Source: Candidatus Sumerlaeota bacterium (lineage in GTDB: Bacteria > Sumerlaeota > Sumerlaeia > MWCT01 > JAUWMI01). Taken from it: 64,000 nucleotides of DNA. A program made the translations under genes and the position numbers. Below, in pieces: positions 1 through 8,806 of the stretch. The DNA lies in contig JAUWMI010000013.1 of the NCBI GenBank assembly GCA_030613245.1, positions 1 through 64,000 on the forward strand, given 5' to 3'. The notes under the pieces were generated by a model that saw nothing but the letters and a program-made list of their open reading frames with translations, was not told the origin of the DNA and did not search any database. The first letter of the stretch is position 1. The number at the start of each line of letters is the position of its first letter.

Positions 1-118
1 AGAAGAGAACAACAGAAAAAGGCCAAGCTTGGTCTGAAGGAAAAACGAAAATTGAAAAAAGAAAAGAAGAATAAATAATTGCCCGGTGGGAAGAAATATA
101 TTCCCTGTCCCCCGATTG
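1..118 (+). mobile_element. MITE-like repeat, copy A (right part)
   Basis: This is the right-hand part of the repeat described at 4090-4292, cut by the window edge. Positions 1-78 are the last 25 codons and stop of its lysine-rich small ORF, in the same frame as the full copies. The right terminal inverted repeat (TATTCCCTGTCCCCC) follows at about 98-115. Confidence 0.8.
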
Positions 119-152
119 TTCGTTATTGGTAATTTGGCTGAGGATTAATGAT

Positions 153-2351
153 ATGTTCATTCGCGTGGTGTACTTCTTCGTTCTGCAGGCTGTCGTCTGT
201 TCGCTGTTACCTGTCTTTGTCTGGGCGGACATAATCGTTGACAATGAACCCGGACCTCCCGTGTACACCGAGTCGGGGGTGTGGTCATTGAGCAGTGGAA
301 CCGGATACAGGGGCGGCGCGTACCGTTACTCCACCCAGGCAGGAGCTTTCGCGACGTGGACACCCTATCTACCCCACGACCGGCAATACGACGTGTACGC
401 GGTCTTTCGTACCGGGACCAACCGAGCCGAAGATGCCAACTACACAATTACGCACGCCGGCGGAACCACCGTTATCCAGGTAAGTCAGTACAGCAGTTCG
501 ACTTCCGTGGTGGAAGTCCACCTCGGTCCTTTCGATTTCAATGCCGGCGCGAACTCATCCGTGCGCCTGGATGCTGTCACGGACGGCAAGGTCTATGTCG
601 CCGACGCCATCATCTTTCGATCGTCCAGTGACGATCCTCCCATGATCTTTCCAGCTGATCGCTTCCCTGTCAGACCTTTGTTTTCGGATTCGGTGCAGGT
701 CACCGCGGTGATCACCGATGACGATGCCGTCGCTACCGCGTCGCTGACCTATACGACCACGCTGACCACTACCGCGCAGACGCTTCCGGCCTTTGACGAT
801 AGCACACACGGCGACGGTGCGGCTGGCGACGGCATGTACGGGGCAGTGATTCCGCCCCAATCCGGCGGCACAACCGTCACGTACTCATTCACTGCGCAGG
901 ACACCATCGGCCAGGAGTCCGGCAGTCCGACCCAATCCTACACGGTATCCGCAACACCTTTTCCGGAGTTCCGCGCGATATGGACAGCCTCCTGGTGGTC
1001 CGGCTTCCTGAACCAAGACGAGGCAAACGACTGGGTGGACACCTGTCGAGCGAACAATATCAATGCGCTTGTGCCCGAGGTACGCAAAATTGGCGACGCC
1101 TACTACGACTCGGCACTGGAGCCGCGCGCCAGCAATATCACCGGTGGCGCATCGTATGATCCACTCGGTTACACGCTGCAGATCGCACATGACACCAGCG
1201 GCGGGAAGAAACGGCTGCAGGTGCATGCCTGGTTTGTGACGCATCGCATCTGGATGAACTCGGTCGGCGACCTTCCTTCCGGCCACATCCTCCTCCAGCA
1301 TCCCGAGTACGAGATGATCAAGTATGATGGAGCAACGGACCCGGACAGCCGCTGGCTGGACCCCGGTCATCCGGGTACTGGTGAGCACAACGTGGCAGTG
1401 ATCCTGGACTGTCTTTCCAAGTACGACATCGATGGCGTGCACCTGGATTATATCCGCTATCCGGGGAAGGACTGGGGCTATAATCCCACGAGTGTCGAGC
1501 GCTTCAATACTCTTTACGGAAGATCAGGCACTCCCGCCACCACCGATACCCTCTGGAGCGATTGGCGGCGCGAATGCGTAAGCCTCGAGGTGAAAAAACT
1601 CTACATCAAGATGTGGATGATCAGGCCGAACGTTCTCCTCTCCGCTGCAACGCAGGCTTATGGAAATTATAACAACTTCGAGGAATCCGGGCCTTATGCA
1701 AGTACATTGCAGGACTGGGTCGGCTGGCTGCACGAAGGCATTATCGACTATAATATGATTATGAATTATAAAGATGAAACCCAGTGGGATAATTTCCAGG
1801 GCTGGGTCGATCGCACTCTTGCCGAAGACGATCGCCGGGGGAGCGTTCCCGGGGTCAGTGCAAGCAGGGTCACAACAGTGCAGGGGACCATGGACCAGCT
1901 GCTTTACATTCGCTCCCGGGGCGCGGATGGCATGAACATCTTCAGCTGGCGCGGCGAGGTCAGCGGTAATACGATCGGTGAAACGCGGGAGCAGTTCTAT
2001 GCCGCGTTGAAGAACCAGGTGTTCCCCACCTGGGTAGACCCCCCGGCCACGCCGTGGAAGGCCGATCCGACAACCGGCATCTTCGAGGGAACGGTGACGT
2101 TCCAGGGGCAGCCCGTTGATCACGCCGAGGTTTGGATCGAGGGGCACCCCGACACACGGACCGTCACGGACGGCAGCGGCTGGTATGGCATCCTGGACGT
2201 GCCTGTTGGCCACCAGACTCTTCACTTTGCAAAACAAGGGTTACGCGATGTGCTCGTGCCGTCCCCTATTCCAAATGCCGGCGATATTGTGACTGTGTAC
2301 ACCGAGCTGGAACAAGAGACTGGGACAGCTTCTTGGTGGCTTTTTGAGTGA
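153..2351 (+). CDS. Secreted GHL10 (DUF187) family glycoside hydrolase-like protein
   Basis: The 732-residue protein has a signal peptide (residues 1-24), then a golvesin/xanthan-lyase-like beta-sandwich (about 26-160), an Ig-like domain (about 165-275) and a TIM-barrel domain of the GHL10/DUF187 type (about 278-620). The barrel carries PEFRAIWTAS, ALVPEVRKIGDAYY and the strand motif GVHLDYIRYPG. The C-terminus is a carboxypeptidase-regulatory-like domain (about 650-725). Known family members act on cell-surface or extracellular polysaccharides; the substrate here is unknown. An in-frame TTG lies at 126, but ATG 153 has GAGGA eight bases upstream and opens directly into the signal peptide, so I chose it. 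The gene starts just after a MITE copy and has no operon partner. Confidence 0.85.
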   Translation: MFIRVVYFFVLQAVVCSLLPVFVWADIIVDNEPGPPVYTESGVWSLSSGTGYRGGAYRYSTQAGAFATWTPYLPHDRQYDVYAVFRTGTNRAEDANYTITHAGGTTVIQVSQYSSSTSVVEVHLGPFDFNAGANSSVRLDAVTDGKVYVADAIIFRSSSDDPPMIFPADRFPVRPLFSDSVQVTAVITDDDAVATASLTYTTTLTTTAQTLPAFDDSTHGDGAAGDGMYGAVIPPQSGGTTVTYSFTAQDTIGQESGSPTQSYTVSATPFPEFRAIWTASWWSGFLNQDEANDWVDTCRANNINALVPEVRKIGDAYYDSALEPRASNITGGASYDPLGYTLQIAHDTSGGKKRLQVHAWFVTHRIWMNSVGDLPSGHILLQHPEYEMIKYDGATDPDSRWLDPGHPGTGEHNVAVILDCLSKYDIDGVHLDYIRYPGKDWGYNPTSVERFNTLYGRSGTPATTDTLWSDWRRECVSLEVKKLYIKMWMIRPNVLLSAATQAYGNYNNFEESGPYASTLQDWVGWLHEGIIDYNMIMNYKDETQWDNFQGWVDRTLAEDDRRGSVPGVSASRVTTVQGTMDQLLYIRSRGADGMNIFSWRGEVSGNTIGETREQFYAALKNQVFPTWVDPPATPWKADPTTGIFEGTVTFQGQPVDHAEVWIEGHPDTRTVTDGSGWYGILDVPVGHQTLHFAKQGLRDVLVPSPIPNAGDIVTVYTELEQETGTASWWLFE

Positions 2352-2431
2352 AGAATCCCGTTACCCATTTCCCCCGGTAGCGACTGGTTTCCATAGCGGT
2401 ATAGACTTCCGTGTCCAGGATCTCGTTTCTG

Positions 2432-2460
2432 GGTAATATGGGGACAGGTTAAGAAATACA
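2432..2460 (+). repeat. MITE left-end remnant
   Basis: GGTAATATGGGGACAGG then TTAAGAAATACA matches the left terminus of the 4090-4292 element. The rest of the element is absent. Confidence 0.7.
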
Positions 2461-2462
2461 GA

Positions 2463-2503
2463 GTCCGGTCGATGGGCTTTGACCGCGGTTTATGCAGTCT
2501 ATA
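2463..2503. repeat. Two-copy repeat, copy 1
   Basis: This block (TCCGGTCGATGGGCTTTGACC, then CGGTTTATGCAG) recurs at 12981-13027 with few changes. In both places it lies upstream of a gene in the cassette-like region. Confidence 0.6.
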
Positions 2504-2579
2504 TAAGCCGGAATCCGTCATAGCGTGACAAGGGCACGAAATTTATTGACACGCAAGAGATTGGGCGAGTATTCAAGAA

Positions 2580-2619
2580 GCAACGGGAACTTCTTATACA
2601 GACTGTATAAGCATTGTTG
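2580..2619 (+). other. Possible degenerate attC site
   Basis: GGGAAC, then TTATACA-GAC-TGTATAA, then GCATT and GTTGGCC, has the order R''-stem-loop-stem-R' expected of a short attC. The same right half occurs at 13008-13036 and 13966-13995, each just before a gene. R' matches the consensus GTTRRRY imperfectly, so this is a suggestion only. Confidence 0.35.
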
Positions 2620-2661
2620 GCCAAGGAAACAATCTATCACCTCTTGATGGAGACCTGGATC

Positions 2662-4062
2662 ATGAAGATGTCACGCAGTGTTCTCGGCATAGCTGTGGTG
2701 GTGGCGGTTCTTGGGTCGGTGTACGTCGGTTGCGCCGAGACGAACACGCCGCCCGTCCCAGTATGGCGGGCAAATCCTGTAGGGGCTGGAGTCCGTTGCG
2801 CCGAGACGAACACGTCGCCCGTCCGCTCGTCCATTCCCTATGTGGCCACGCGCCACGATACCGTCCGGGACATGCTCTGGATGGCGAATGTTGGAAAGGA
2901 CGATGTGGTGTACGATCTTGGCTCGGGCGACGGGCGCATCGTGATTGCGGCAGTCCGCGATTTCGGCGCGCGTCGAGCCGTTGGGATCGAAATTGATCCC
3001 GAACTGATCCGCGAAAGCCGGGAAAACGCACACAAAGCCGGGGTGACGGATCGGGTCGAATTCATCCAGGGCGATTTGTTTACGAACGACTTCCGGCAAG
3101 CCAGCGTCGTTACTCTGTTTCTGGGCCACAAGCCGAACATCAGACTGCGCCCCAAGATGTTCAGCATTCTCAAGCCTGGCACGCGCATCGTTTCACACCA
3201 ATTCGGCATGGGCGAGTGGCAGCCGGACAAAACACTGACGGTGCGCACGGTTTTTCTTGGGATGGTGGGCGAGATGTGGAATCCGTTCATGGACAATCCG
3301 CACGTGCCCGACTACACGGGCAATGAGAGCCACTTCGGAAGAAGCGACACGCTTCTAATATGGATCGTGCCGGCTCCGGTCGCCGGCATCTGGCGGGGAA
3401 AGATTGAGACCTCGCAGGGGCCGCAGGATTGCCAATTGATTTTCCACCAGCGACTGTCACGGGTGGGCGGGACATTTCAAATTTCCGGTCAGACTAAGCT
3501 GGCAGGAGACGTACATGCTGACATATGGGGCAACCACGTGCGGTTTTGGTGTACCCTTGATGCCATGCCCATGCCCTATGGCCAGTTCGAAATGAGGTTC
3601 GACGGGCATGTTAATGGGGATACCATGCAGGGGACGCTGGCGGTGTCCGAGAAGGACCGGCTTCATGAGAGCGCATGGGAAGCCAAACGAGACAAGGCAA
3701 ACTTTGCCGGCACGTGGGAGTGGCCCTGTGCCTCTGGGACGCGTTCGGTCAAACTACGCATTGAGCGACGTGACAGTCATTTAGTGGCGACGTATCAGGA
3801 TCGGGATCAAGCAGTACCTGTCACTGATTTCTACGATTGCGGGGGAGGATTCTACTTCACCCTGCTGATCGGTCGCCAGGGAGACGGCGTCAGAATCACG
3901 GAGGACACAGGTTGGTTGATCGGCGAAGGTGTCCTCGATCATGGCGCGCTCAGAGGAACGATCGAGTTCTACCCATACGGAGACATGCACGGCGTGCCTG
4001 GGGGAAGAGAGGCATCCAGGCCAGTGATTCAGAATTGGGCGCCACGCTTGATTAAACCATGA
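2662..4062 (+). CDS. Lipoprotein SAM-dependent methyltransferase with a C-terminal accessory domain
   Basis: The 466-residue protein starts with a hydrophobic leader ending YVGC (Cys24), a likely lipobox. It continues into a class I methyltransferase domain (about 60-240) with motif I DLGSGDG (85-91), an acidic loop VGIEIDP and motif IQGDLF. The text LRPKMFSILKPGTRIVSHQF resembles small methyltransferases known from other environmental bacteria. The remaining 220 residues resemble no family I can name and are probably beta-rich. A 66-bp in-frame tandem duplication (2729-2824) repeats CAETNT right after the lipobox. I chose ATG 2662 over upstream TTG codons because it opens the signal peptide. 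The substrate is unknown. Confidence 0.75.
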   Translation: MKMSRSVLGIAVVVAVLGSVYVGCAETNTPPVPVWRANPVGAGVRCAETNTSPVRSSIPYVATRHDTVRDMLWMANVGKDDVVYDLGSGDGRIVIAAVRDFGARRAVGIEIDPELIRESRENAHKAGVTDRVEFIQGDLFTNDFRQASVVTLFLGHKPNIRLRPKMFSILKPGTRIVSHQFGMGEWQPDKTLTVRTVFLGMVGEMWNPFMDNPHVPDYTGNESHFGRSDTLLIWIVPAPVAGIWRGKIETSQGPQDCQLIFHQRLSRVGGTFQISGQTKLAGDVHADIWGNHVRFWCTLDAMPMPYGQFEMRFDGHVNGDTMQGTLAVSEKDRLHESAWEAKRDKANFAGTWEWPCASGTRSVKLRIERRDSHLVATYQDRDQAVPVTDFYDCGGGFYFTLLIGRQGDGVRITEDTGWLIGEGVLDHGALRGTIEFYPYGDMHGVPGGREASRPVIQNWAPRLIKP

Positions 4063-4089
4063 GGGGCCGGGACATGGAGAGAGGCCCTG

Positions 4090-4292
4090 TAATATGGGGA
4101 CGGGTTAAGAAATACAAGTCATTTGCAAGCAAGGAGAAACAGACATGGGTGATAAGGGGAAAAAAGATAAAGGCAAAAGAGAACAACAGAAAAAGGCCAA
4201 GCTTACTCAAAAGGAAAAACGAAAATTGAAAAAAGAAAAGAAGAATAAATAATTGCCCAGTGGGAAGGAATATATTCCCTGTCCTCCTATTG
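4090..4292 (+). mobile_element. MITE-like repeat, copy B (complete)
   Basis: The left end (TAATATGGGGACGGG) and right end (TTCCCTGTCCTCCTATTG) are imperfect inverted repeats. Between them lie a conserved leader with AAGGAG and a 35-codon ORF (4145-4252). No transposase is encoded, so movement would need one acting in trans. Termini with GGGGACAG/CTGTCCCC are reminiscent of elements mobilised by IS200/RAYT-type Y1 transposases, which is inference. Confidence 0.8.
4145..4252 (+). CDS. Lysine-rich 35-residue microprotein of the repeat, copy B
   Basis: ATG follows AAGGAG by about nine bases. The product starts MGDKGKKDKGKREQQ and ends KLKKEKKNK, about half Lys/Arg, with no hydrophobic segment; it is probably helical or disordered and might bind nucleic acid. 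The frame is intact in the three full copies. Most differences between copies are synonymous or conservative (GGT/GGC, GAT/GAC, CTA/CTG/TTA, Lys/Arg), which favours real coding. Function unknown. Confidence 0.6.
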   Translation: MGDKGKKDKGKREQQKKAKLTQKEKRKLKKEKKNK

Positions 4293-4318
4293 AATCATAG
4301 GTCAGGGAAGTGGATCCT

Positions 4319-7216
4319 ATGAAGAATTGCTCTCAGATTTGCTCAAAAATATTCCTATCGATCATACCGTGTGTGTTGCCATGGATTGCGGCTGCCGTCG
4401 AGACAGGTCCGCTGTGGAATTATAACACGGTCGGCGACGCTCCACTAACCTTGATAGCTTTGCCCGATGTCACCGGCGACGGTTCAATGGAACTACTGGT
4501 GGGGTATGACTCCGGTGCTTTGCTATGCCTGGATCTCGCTTCAGTAACCGCTCCGGCAGAAGTATGGGGCACGACGCTCGAAGGTTCGATTCTGGCATTG
4601 CTTGCAACACCGGACTCAGACGGTGACGGATTCCCGGAAGTAATCGTCGGGACCGACCTGGGACAGGTGGCGAAGATAAACGCCAGTGGGGCCACAGCAG
4701 GGCAGCAGATACTCTGGTCATTCTATTCCACCTGTAATGTTTCGAGTCTCGCTCTTATGGACGATACGGATGAGGACGGAGTTAACGAGGTGGCTGCGGG
4801 AGGGGCCGATCACCGGGTCCATATGTTGAGTGGAAAAACCGGCGCAAATCTTTGGTCCCGCTTTTTTGATGATGCCGGTAGTGGTCCAGCCTACGTAGAT
4901 AAAATTGTGAATGCCGGTGATCTGAACGGTGATCTGGTTAGCGACCTCTTCGTGAGAACCTGGGTCGGAGTCAGTATCCGTTGGGCGATCAGCGGAACCG
5001 ATGGCAGTGATGTGTGGGCGAGCAAATCGGGCAGCGGTCTAACCGGTGTTTTGGCTCGAACTGGCGACCTGAATGGCGACGGCCGTTCAGAATTTCTTAC
5101 CGGTGGAAACAACGGCATTCTTTATCTTTGTTCAGGAGGAGACGGTTCGACGATTTGGAGCTGTGCCTTGGGGAGGCCGCTTAGAGAGGTTCTGGTAACT
5201 GAGGACGTTACCGGTGACGGCATTTTCGACTGCTTTGCAGTAACAGCCGGCGGTCGGGTCGCATGTATTCCCGGAGCAGGTGCTGGAGGAGTCACACCCC
5301 ATTGGACGGCCGAGGTCGGCGATGTCTGCCGAAGCATTGTCTCTCCGGGAGACATCAACAAAGACGGCAAACCCGATGTGATTGCTTCAGCGGAAAACGG
5401 CACCGTCACGGCATTTTCAGGTCCAAGTGGTGAATTGCTCTGGCAGTGGACGGGTGGAGATGTCGTTCCAGTCCTGACGACTCTTGAGGACATTGATGGT
5501 GATGAAATTTCGGAAGTCGCTGCCGGACTGCTTAATGGGAATCTGGTCCTTCTTTCTGGTATTTCCAACGATCCAATTGAGTCGATCAGCCCTCATGCCC
5601 AAGAAGCAATAAGGTTCTATTCACCGAATCCCGTTGAATTGATGCAAACTGTGGAAGAGGTTCCAATCCTTCTCTATCACGATGTGCTGCCGGAAGCCTT
5701 TTTCTCTTGTTGTTCCATTTCCACGGCGAATTTTGAAGCTCAAATGGACGTGCTTGTCGAGGGAGGCTTCACAGCGGTATCGCTTGATGAGATTGCCGAC
5801 TGGATCGAAGGAAAGGGTACGCTGCCAAACAATCCCGTGTGCATTACCTTCGACGGGTCTTACGACGGGCACCACACGCATGTATTTCAGATCCTCCAGG
5901 AGCGGGAATTGTTTGCGATCAGCTATATCACAGCCGACTGGATCGGCACGGCCAATCATATTGACTGGCACCAGCTGAGGCAACTTGAAGAGGCAGGCGT
6001 GATGGACATCCAGAACCATACTCTCAACCATCCGAACCTGACTACGGTAAGCAGCGATGAAGTGATTCGACAGGTTTCAGGCTGCAATGAATCGATTTTC
6101 CGCCATCTTGGAGGGAAAGTCTCAGTGCATCATGCTTATCCAGGCGGCGCCCATAACAGTGCGGTTCGCCAGATTCTCAGGGATCTGGGGATGCGAACGG
6201 CTACGACGTGTACCGCGAGAAAGGCTAATCGTTCCGACGACCTAATGGCCCTGCCTCGTTATATGATTTCGAGAACGACTTCAATCGGGAGCTTCAAGCA
6301 AATGATAGGCTTTGAGGAACCACCTTTGCCCCCTTTGCCTTACGGGTTTGTCGGTACGGTGGGAAGCGGATGGATTTATCCCGGTTATGGCGACTTGGAC
6401 GCTGAAGGCAAACTGTGGATATGTGATTATTCGGCGGGAACCGTTCGTATTTTTTTGCAGGATGGCAGCGAGGCCCCCTTCTCTCCGATCACGCTAGGAT
6501 TAAAGCAAGACAACACCAGCCTTCGCATTGAAGCCCCTTCGGGGGTGGCTGTCACACCTGAAGGCGAGGTGATCGTTACAATCGCCGATTACTTGGGGCC
6601 AACCCTCTACTTCGGCCTGTTCCGGTATCGCGCTTCGGATGGCCAGGCGCTGACGGGAATCGACCTAACATTCAGACCGGGAGACGTCGATTGCGACGCG
6701 AATGGACTGATTTACCTGCTCGCCAAAGTTGTGGACGAATGGCACGTGTATACTCCCGATTTCGTGGAAATAGCAGGAAGTCCCTTTGGACCGGGAACGC
6801 TGAACCATGTACAAAGAGGAATCAGTGTGCGGCCTGATTCATCGAGAGTCTATGTGATCAGTGAGAGCAGCCGCAATGTAAGAGTATGGGCAGGCAGCGC
6901 GACGATCACATCTGTGAGTTACGTACGGGGTGATGACCTGGTGGATAATTTAAGCCCGAGCAGCGGTGGTGTGGACGTCATGAACGATGGCATCATCCTG
7001 ATCGGGTATGACGAAGAAGGATTGATTCGGGCTTTCGATGCTGATCACCATCCGTTCGGTGACTTGACAGGCGGGACACCTCCATTGAGCTCCCCCAGGG
7101 GAGTAGCCTTCACTCCGGATGGAAGCACCCTTTGGGTTATCAGCCGGTCTGGTTTCGTGCAACGCTGGGAGCGGACGGCTTCCTCAGAAATCGCAAACTG
7201 GAGTATTTATTATTAG
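4319..7216 (+). CDS. Secreted FG-GAP propeller / polysaccharide deacetylase-like / NHL-like propeller fusion
   Basis: After a signal peptide (residues 1-27) come repeats of the DVTGDGxxE/DxNGDG type (about 30-430), typical of FG-GAP or VCBS calcium-binding propellers. A NodB-type deacetylase domain follows (about 440-660: LLYHDVLP, CITFDG at 508-513, HTLNHP at 567-572, AYPGGAHN), and then an NHL/SMP-30-like propeller (about 670-965). The classical NodB motif TFDD reads TFDG here, so the Asp that normally joins the metal-binding triad is missing while the first Asp and both His remain; activity is uncertain. ATG 4319 is preferred to GTG 4310 because it opens the signal peptide. The gene lies between two MITE copies. 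Confidence 0.8.
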   Translation: MKNCSQICSKIFLSIIPCVLPWIAAAVETGPLWNYNTVGDAPLTLIALPDVTGDGSMELLVGYDSGALLCLDLASVTAPAEVWGTTLEGSILALLATPDSDGDGFPEVIVGTDLGQVAKINASGATAGQQILWSFYSTCNVSSLALMDDTDEDGVNEVAAGGADHRVHMLSGKTGANLWSRFFDDAGSGPAYVDKIVNAGDLNGDLVSDLFVRTWVGVSIRWAISGTDGSDVWASKSGSGLTGVLARTGDLNGDGRSEFLTGGNNGILYLCSGGDGSTIWSCALGRPLREVLVTEDVTGDGIFDCFAVTAGGRVACIPGAGAGGVTPHWTAEVGDVCRSIVSPGDINKDGKPDVIASAENGTVTAFSGPSGELLWQWTGGDVVPVLTTLEDIDGDEISEVAAGLLNGNLVLLSGISNDPIESISPHAQEAIRFYSPNPVELMQTVEEVPILLYHDVLPEAFFSCCSISTANFEAQMDVLVEGGFTAVSLDEIADWIEGKGTLPNNPVCITFDGSYDGHHTHVFQILQERELFAISYITADWIGTANHIDWHQLRQLEEAGVMDIQNHTLNHPNLTTVSSDEVIRQVSGCNESIFRHLGGKVSVHHAYPGGAHNSAVRQILRDLGMRTATTCTARKANRSDDLMALPRYMISRTTSIGSFKQMIGFEEPPLPPLPYGFVGTVGSGWIYPGYGDLDAEGKLWICDYSAGTVRIFLQDGSEAPFSPITLGLKQDNTSLRIEAPSGVAVTPEGEVIVTIADYLGPTLYFGLFRYRASDGQALTGIDLTFRPGDVDCDANGLIYLLAKVVDEWHVYTPDFVEIAGSPFGPGTLNHVQRGISVRPDSSRVYVISESSRNVRVWAGSATITSVSYVRGDDLVDNLSPSSGGVDVMNDGIILIGYDEEGLIRAFDADHHPFGDLTGGTPPLSSPRGVAFTPDGSTLWVISRSGFVQRWERTASSEIANWSIYY

Positions 7217-7292
7217 GTAATATGGGGTAATATGGGGGCAGACTACGAAATTAAGTTGAAAATGGGAAAATAAAATATACCATTAATTTATA
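7217..7292 (+). repeat. Two-copy repeat with GACTACGAAATTAAG, copy 1
   Basis: GGTAATATGGGG occurs twice in tandem, followed by GCAGACTACGAAATTAAG and an AT-rich tail ending CATTAATTTAT. The same string recurs at 15485-15556. It shares only the TAATATG start with the MITE family. Confidence 0.65.
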
Positions 7293-7500
7293 GGTAATAT
7301 GGGGACGGGTTAAGAAATACAAGTCATTTGCAAGCAAGGAGAAACTGATATGGGTGATAAGGAAAAAAAAGACAAAGGCAAAAGAGAACAACAGAAAAAG
7401 GCCAAGCTTAATTTAAAAGAAAAACGAAAATTGAAAAAAGAAAAAAAGAATAAATAAATGCCCGGTGGGAAGAAATATATTCCCGTCGCCCTATTATTGC
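7293..7500 (+). mobile_element. MITE-like repeat, copy C (complete)
   Basis: Complete left end, ORF and right end. The right flank (CCCGTCGCCCTATTATTG then CCCGCCTATTGCCCC) is shared with copy F at about 12585-12625, so this extended right end moved or was copied together with the element. Confidence 0.8.
7350..7457 (+). CDS. Lysine-rich 35-residue microprotein of the repeat, copy C
   Basis: Same length and frame as the ORF at 4145. It differs by Gly5 to Glu and by Asn-Leu in place of Thr-Gln near residue 21, plus synonymous changes. AAGGAG precedes the ATG. Function unknown. Confidence 0.55.
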   Translation: MGDKEKKDKGKREQQKKAKLNLKEKRKLKKEKKNK

Positions 7501-7561
7501 CCGCCTATTGCCCCTATTATCCCCCATCGCATTAGCCAGTAGGAAAGGATGGAGCGGAATC

Positions 7562-7618
7562 GCAGAACAATTGGTTCGAGGCGACACTTGACCGCGCGCC
7601 TCACCCGTGACGTTACGC
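7562..7618 (+). other. attC-like recombination site (degenerate)
   Basis: GCAGAAC and GTTACGC sit at the ends of an imperfect stem, GGT-tc-GAGGCG pairing with CGCCTC-ACC, with two unpaired bases on one strand. The stem closely resembles that of the better site at 8701-8760. It would bound the cassette carrying the gene at 7641. Confidence 0.5.
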
Positions 7619-7640
7619 TTTAATATCAGAGGATTGTATA

Positions 7641-8420
7641 ATGATAAGTGGACCTAAAATATTCCTTGAAGTAATTCTACTAATTTGGATCATTTTGGTC
7701 TTGAATAAAGAAGGCTGGAGAATTTCTAATAATAAATTCCTCTACTTATTTACTTTCATTTCATTAATATTAAACATAGGTTTTTACATATTTGGCGCAT
7801 GGCCTTTATATGTCTCATTTGGTGAGCAGCAAGGGATAACGAACCAATTATTATTTATCATTGTGATTTTTGATATCTTGAAATGGACAATTTTAGTCTA
7901 TTTTATCACAAGATTTGCTCTCAAAATTGAAAATAAAATTACGGGTGGGGGCTTTATAATTACACAAAAAAGATTTCCAATCTTAAGAACAATTCCAATC
8001 GGAATTGTTACTGGTATACTAATGGTAATAGCATTCTATGGGATTACTTATTTAATGTTTAAGGACGGCTTATTTGAAAAACTAAACGAAATGAGACAAA
8101 GCAATTTATATTTAAAATTGGGATTTTGGGGTGGATTTCGGAATTTGATTGGTGAAGAAGTTTTAGCCCGTCTGGGTGTTCAAACTTTAGTATTATACAT
8201 TTTAAGAAAAAAATCTTTTGGTGTTGTCCTTTCTATCATTTTATCATCATTATATTTCGAATTTTGGCACAATGGATTTAGGGAATTATATTTTCTAAAT
8301 TTTGGCGCTTCTGTTATTTTTGCTAGTGTTTATTATAAATATGGCTATGAAAGTGCTGCAGTTGGTCATTGTGTAGGGGATTGGTTAGCGCTGTGTATAG
8401 TTCCATATTTATTGATTTGA
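7641..8420 (+). CDS. CPBP (Abi/CAAX-type) intramembrane protease-like protein
   Basis: This 259-residue polytopic membrane protein has about seven hydrophobic segments. The C-terminal half carries the three CPBP motifs in order: EEVLAR (EExxxR), FEFWH (FxxxH) and HCVGD (HxxxD/N). Known members cleave prenylated or bacteriocin-related substrates or act in immunity; the target here is unknown. The gene is very AT-rich compared with its neighbours and its reading frame ends 24 bases before an attC site, which suggests an acquired integron cassette of about 885 bp. AGAGGA precedes the ATG. Confidence 0.8.
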   Translation: MISGPKIFLEVILLIWIILVLNKEGWRISNNKFLYLFTFISLILNIGFYIFGAWPLYVSFGEQQGITNQLLFIIVIFDILKWTILVYFITRFALKIENKITGGGFIITQKRFPILRTIPIGIVTGILMVIAFYGITYLMFKDGLFEKLNEMRQSNLYLKLGFWGGFRNLIGEEVLARLGVQTLVLYILRKKSFGVVLSIILSSLYFEFWHNGFRELYFLNFGASVIFASVYYKYGYESAAVGHCVGDWLALCIVPYLLI

Positions 8421-8444
8421 ATAATAAAAACATATTAAAAAAAA

Positions 8445-8503
8445 GCCTAACAAAAAAATGCAGCCGACCCGCCGCGGCGGGCGGCTGATTTTTAGCGTTC
8501 GGC
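8445..8503 (+). other. attC site
   Basis: R'' GCCTAAC (8445-8451) and R' GTTCGGC (8497-8503) flank a near-perfect stem: AGCCG (8462-8466) and CCCGCC (8468-8473) pair with GGCGGG (8476-8481) and CGGCT (8482-8486), leaving A8467 unpaired. A single extrahelical base on one arm is the hallmark used by integron integrases to choose the strand. R' differs from the complement of R'' at one base. Confidence 0.8.
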
Positions 8504-8520
8504 CACTGAAAGGAAATAGA

Positions 8521-8802
8521 ATGAAACTTCACGAGATTGGACTGTTGGCTAAGGATCCCAAGGCGAGCAAGAAGTTCTACCACGACACCCTTGGACTTCA
8601 TCTTCATCATGAGGAGGATGGCCTATCCGTTTTTGATGGTGGGTGGCCGAGCAACATTCGCTTTGACAGAGCGTCTCCTCGATATGAAACACAAGAAGAA
8701 TCCCAACAAGACGAGTCGAGGCGACGACCAATAGGCCGCGCCTCACTCCCAACGTTAAATGAAATAAATAATGAAATATTTACAAAAAAAAGGAGGCTAT
8801 GA
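8521..8802 (+). pseudogene. Truncated VOC (glyoxalase/bleomycin-resistance) family cassette gene
   Basis: The first 55 residues (MKLHEIGLLAKDPKASKKFY, then HDTLGL) are a clear VOC-superfamily N-terminal module including the usual AxxFYxxxLGL strand-helix text. After about residue 58 the frame runs through the next attC site and loses similarity. VOC proteins are normally 115-150 residues, so the second module and part of the metal site are missing. The cassette is only about 257 bp. It follows the previous attC by 18 bases. Confidence 0.6.
8701..8760 (+). other. attC site
   Basis: R'-type GTTAAAT (8754-8760) fits the GTTRRRY consensus; the left partner is TCCCAAC (8701-8707). The stem GAGT-C-GAGGCG (8713-8723) pairs with CGCCTC-ACTC (8739-8748), leaving C8717 unpaired. 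Confidence 0.75.
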
Positions 8803-8806
8803 AAAT

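Larger units (their letters stand above)
2352..2661. other. Intergenic stretch made of repeat fragments
   Basis: No gene is visible. The stretch holds a left-end MITE remnant (2432-2460), a block shared with 12981-13027 (2463-2503, beginning TCCGGTCGAT) and a short hairpin followed by GTTGGCC (2590-2619). Confidence 0.6.
7217..7640. other. Intergenic stretch filled by repeats and an attC-like site
   Basis: Nothing but repeats is visible apart from the 35-residue ORF: a repeat shared with 15485 (7217-7292), MITE copy C (7293-7500), extra right-end fragments (about 7500-7525) and an attC-like hairpin (7562-7618). Confidence 0.65.

Noticed and set aside
885-1442. Long antisense frame opposite the GHL10 gene (also 1524-2237)
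   Set aside because: Shadow frames of a strongly supported, high-GC gene; no ribosome binding site or recognisable domain.
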